The notes under the pieces: generated by a model
Databases searched by the model: none
What the model saw: only the letters and a program-made list of their open reading frames with translations
Told to the model about the DNA's origin: nothing
Shown: piece after piece, positions 5,848 through 6,686 of the stretch
Layout of the letters: the number at the start of each line of letters is the position of its first letter
How positions within the stretch are numbered: position 1 is the first letter of the stretch
Program-made: the position numbers and the translations under genes
NCBI GenBank assembly: GCA_001778055.1
Contig: MFFY01000016.1
Location: forward strand, 1 to 6,686
DNA length: 6,686 nt
Source of the DNA: Candidatus Falkowbacteria bacterium RIFCSPLOWO2_12_FULL_45_13
Lineage (GTDB): Bacteria > Patescibacteriota > Patescibacteriia > Patescibacteriales > GWC2-42-12
Reading direction: 5' to 3'

Positions 5848-6626
5848 AAACACTTTTAAAACAAATTTTAAAATATTATTTAAAGTACATCACTAAATTA
5901 GTGCTGGCTATTTACCGCCCTTTAATCATCGGCGTCAGCGGCAGTATCAACGTCATTTTTACCAAGGAGGAAATTAAGCGTCAACTCGAAGCGGCCGGCC
6001 TGGCAGCGCGGTTCAATCCGAAAAATTTTAATACGGAAATCGGCCTGCCCCTGGCCATCTTGAATTTACCCAGCGGCTATAATTCTTATAAGAACTGGCC
6101 GCCGATTATCTGGCGAGCGTTTAAGTCTATCTTTTATCTAAAATTACCTAAAATATTGGTTTTAGGTCTGGGCGTATCCGATCCCGGAGACATGAAGTAC
6201 CTGATGTCCCTGGTCAAGCCGGATATCGGCGTTATTACCGATATTACCCAGCGCTACATTGAAAGTTTTGACGATATGGATAAATTGGTAGGGGAGTATG
6301 AGATATTTACCAAAGCAATTAAAAAAAATGGCTATTTAATCTTAAATTACGATAACCCGCGCTTAAGGCAATTGGCTCAAACCGTAAATCAGGCCACGAT
6401 TTTTTTCGGGCTGGGGAAAGCCGGCTCTGGCTTAAAAAATTATTGGCGCGGAGAAATAATTGAAAAAACCACCACCGGCCAAATTATCAGAGTCACTGAT
6501 GAACGCCAAGCCGCCAGTTATCAGGTCAACCGCTTTGGCCAGCATCACGTATACGCCAGGCTGACCGGTTTGATTGTTAAAAAAATAGTTTTAAATTTTA
6601 AGACTGGCTCTAGGCAAAGACTTTGA
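5844..6626 (+). CDS. Mur ligase (MurF)-like protein lacking the P-loop; C-terminal domain absent
   Basis: Residues 1-245 follow the layout of the central ATP-binding domain of MurF, which joins D-Ala-D-Ala to the UDP-MurNAc tripeptide. The helix-rich start, YRPLIIGVSGS (24-34), NFNTEIGLPLAIL (61-73), DPGDMKYL (113-120), KPDIGVITDI (125-134), LILNYDNP (165-172) and RFGQHHVYARL (230-240) all fit. The catalytic elements do not. The P-loop GxxGK(T/S) reads GSINVIFTKE, with no Gly-Lys-Thr. The usual Glu-x-Gly metal site reads GLG (108-110). The His after the NIxxxH segment is replaced in DITQRY. The region of the carbamylated Lys reads LVGEYEIF. ATP-driven ligase activity therefore seems unlikely. 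The substrate-side motifs and a 250-codon frame persist, so this may be a conserved non-catalytic paralog and not random decay. At 260 residues it is far shorter than MurF (about 450) and lacks the C-terminal domain. The final residues TGSRQRL follow a probable frame break. ATG 5844 overlaps the aminotransferase stop. Confidence 0.7.
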   Translation: MKTLLKQILKYYLKYITKLVLAIYRPLIIGVSGSINVIFTKEEIKRQLEAAGLAARFNPKNFNTEIGLPLAILNLPSGYNSYKNWPPIIWRAFKSIFYLKLPKILVLGLGVSDPGDMKYLMSLVKPDIGVITDITQRYIESFDDMDKLVGEYEIFTKAIKKNGYLILNYDNPRLRQLAQTVNQATIFFGLGKAGSGLKNYWRGEIIEKTTTGQIIRVTDERQAASYQVNRFGQHHVYARLTGLIVKKIVLNFKTGSRQRL

Positions 6627-6686
6627 TTTTGAGCGCACTCGCCTCGCTGAAGCCTCCGGCGTAGCGCGGGAACAAAATTGTAGTAT
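6595..6686 (+). other. alternative open frame and GC-rich tail after the Mur-like gene
   Basis: The frame one base ahead of the Mur-like gene is open from 6595 to the window edge and reads LALGKDFDFERTRLAEASG and onward. It could be the true continuation after a +1 frameshift near 6603-6609. Alternatively it could be a translated repeat: 6631-6670 is about 75% GC, far above the rest, and contains short self-complementary pieces (CGCT 6645-6648 with AGCG 6663-6666; GCC 6652-6654 with GGC 6658-6660). It does not align cleanly with the expected MurF helix after the GQHHVYA motif. Confidence 0.35.

Noticed and set aside
5964..5970. AAGGAGG inside the Mur-like gene as a ribosome binding site for an internal start
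   Set aside because: No ATG, GTG or TTG at suitable spacing follows in any sensible frame. The string simply encodes the TKEE segment.
1..6686. CRISPR array, tRNA, rRNA, transposase or phage genes
   Set aside because: No spaced direct repeats, cloverleaf-like sequence, rRNA motifs or mobile-element proteins were seen. All gaps between the main genes are under 60 bases.

Overview
The window (roughly 43% GC by eye) reads as a compact genome fragment from an uncultured bacterium, most likely a member of the Candidate Phyla Radiation (Patescibacteria). This is an inference. It rests on the divergent seryl-tRNA synthetase signature motifs, an archaeal-style FAD synthase-like nucleotidyltransferase, a double-length D-Ala-D-Ala ligase, a Mur-ligase-like protein without its P-loop, very short gaps, mostly absent Shine-Dalgarno sites, and AT-rich heptamer repeats between genes. 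TGA acts as a normal stop in two ATGA overlaps, which argues against the TGA=Gly code of Gracilibacteria and SR1.

Layout: every confident gene is on the plus strand. Positions 1-262 hold the 3' end of a broken gene of a nucleoside-2-deoxyribosyltransferase-like family. Its stop overlaps the start of a small nucleotidyltransferase (259-717). A 47-bp gap with a 7-bp tandem repeat leads to serS (765-2081). A 58-bp gap that contains a 15-codon mini-ORF leads to a tandem Ddl fusion (2140-4686). Nine bases later comes a fold-type I PLP aminotransferase (4696-5847). Its stop overlaps the start of a Mur-ligase-like gene (5844-6626), which ends at an apparent frame break before a GC-rich tail that runs to the window edge.

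How the genes fit together: the second half looks like one transcription unit linked to peptidoglycan precursor synthesis (Ddl, then an aminotransferase, then a MurF relative). The first half is housekeeping: flavin cofactor synthesis and tRNA charging.

The most notable signal is a 113-bp imperfect palindrome (3991-4103) inside the second Ddl domain. It consists of two inverted copies of one module and is translated in frame. Domain 2 is about 74 residues longer than domain 1 across this interval, which suggests a small palindromic repeat inserted into a coding gene and kept as peptide. Second is the MurF relative: the P-loop and other catalytic positions are replaced while the frame and substrate-side motifs survive.
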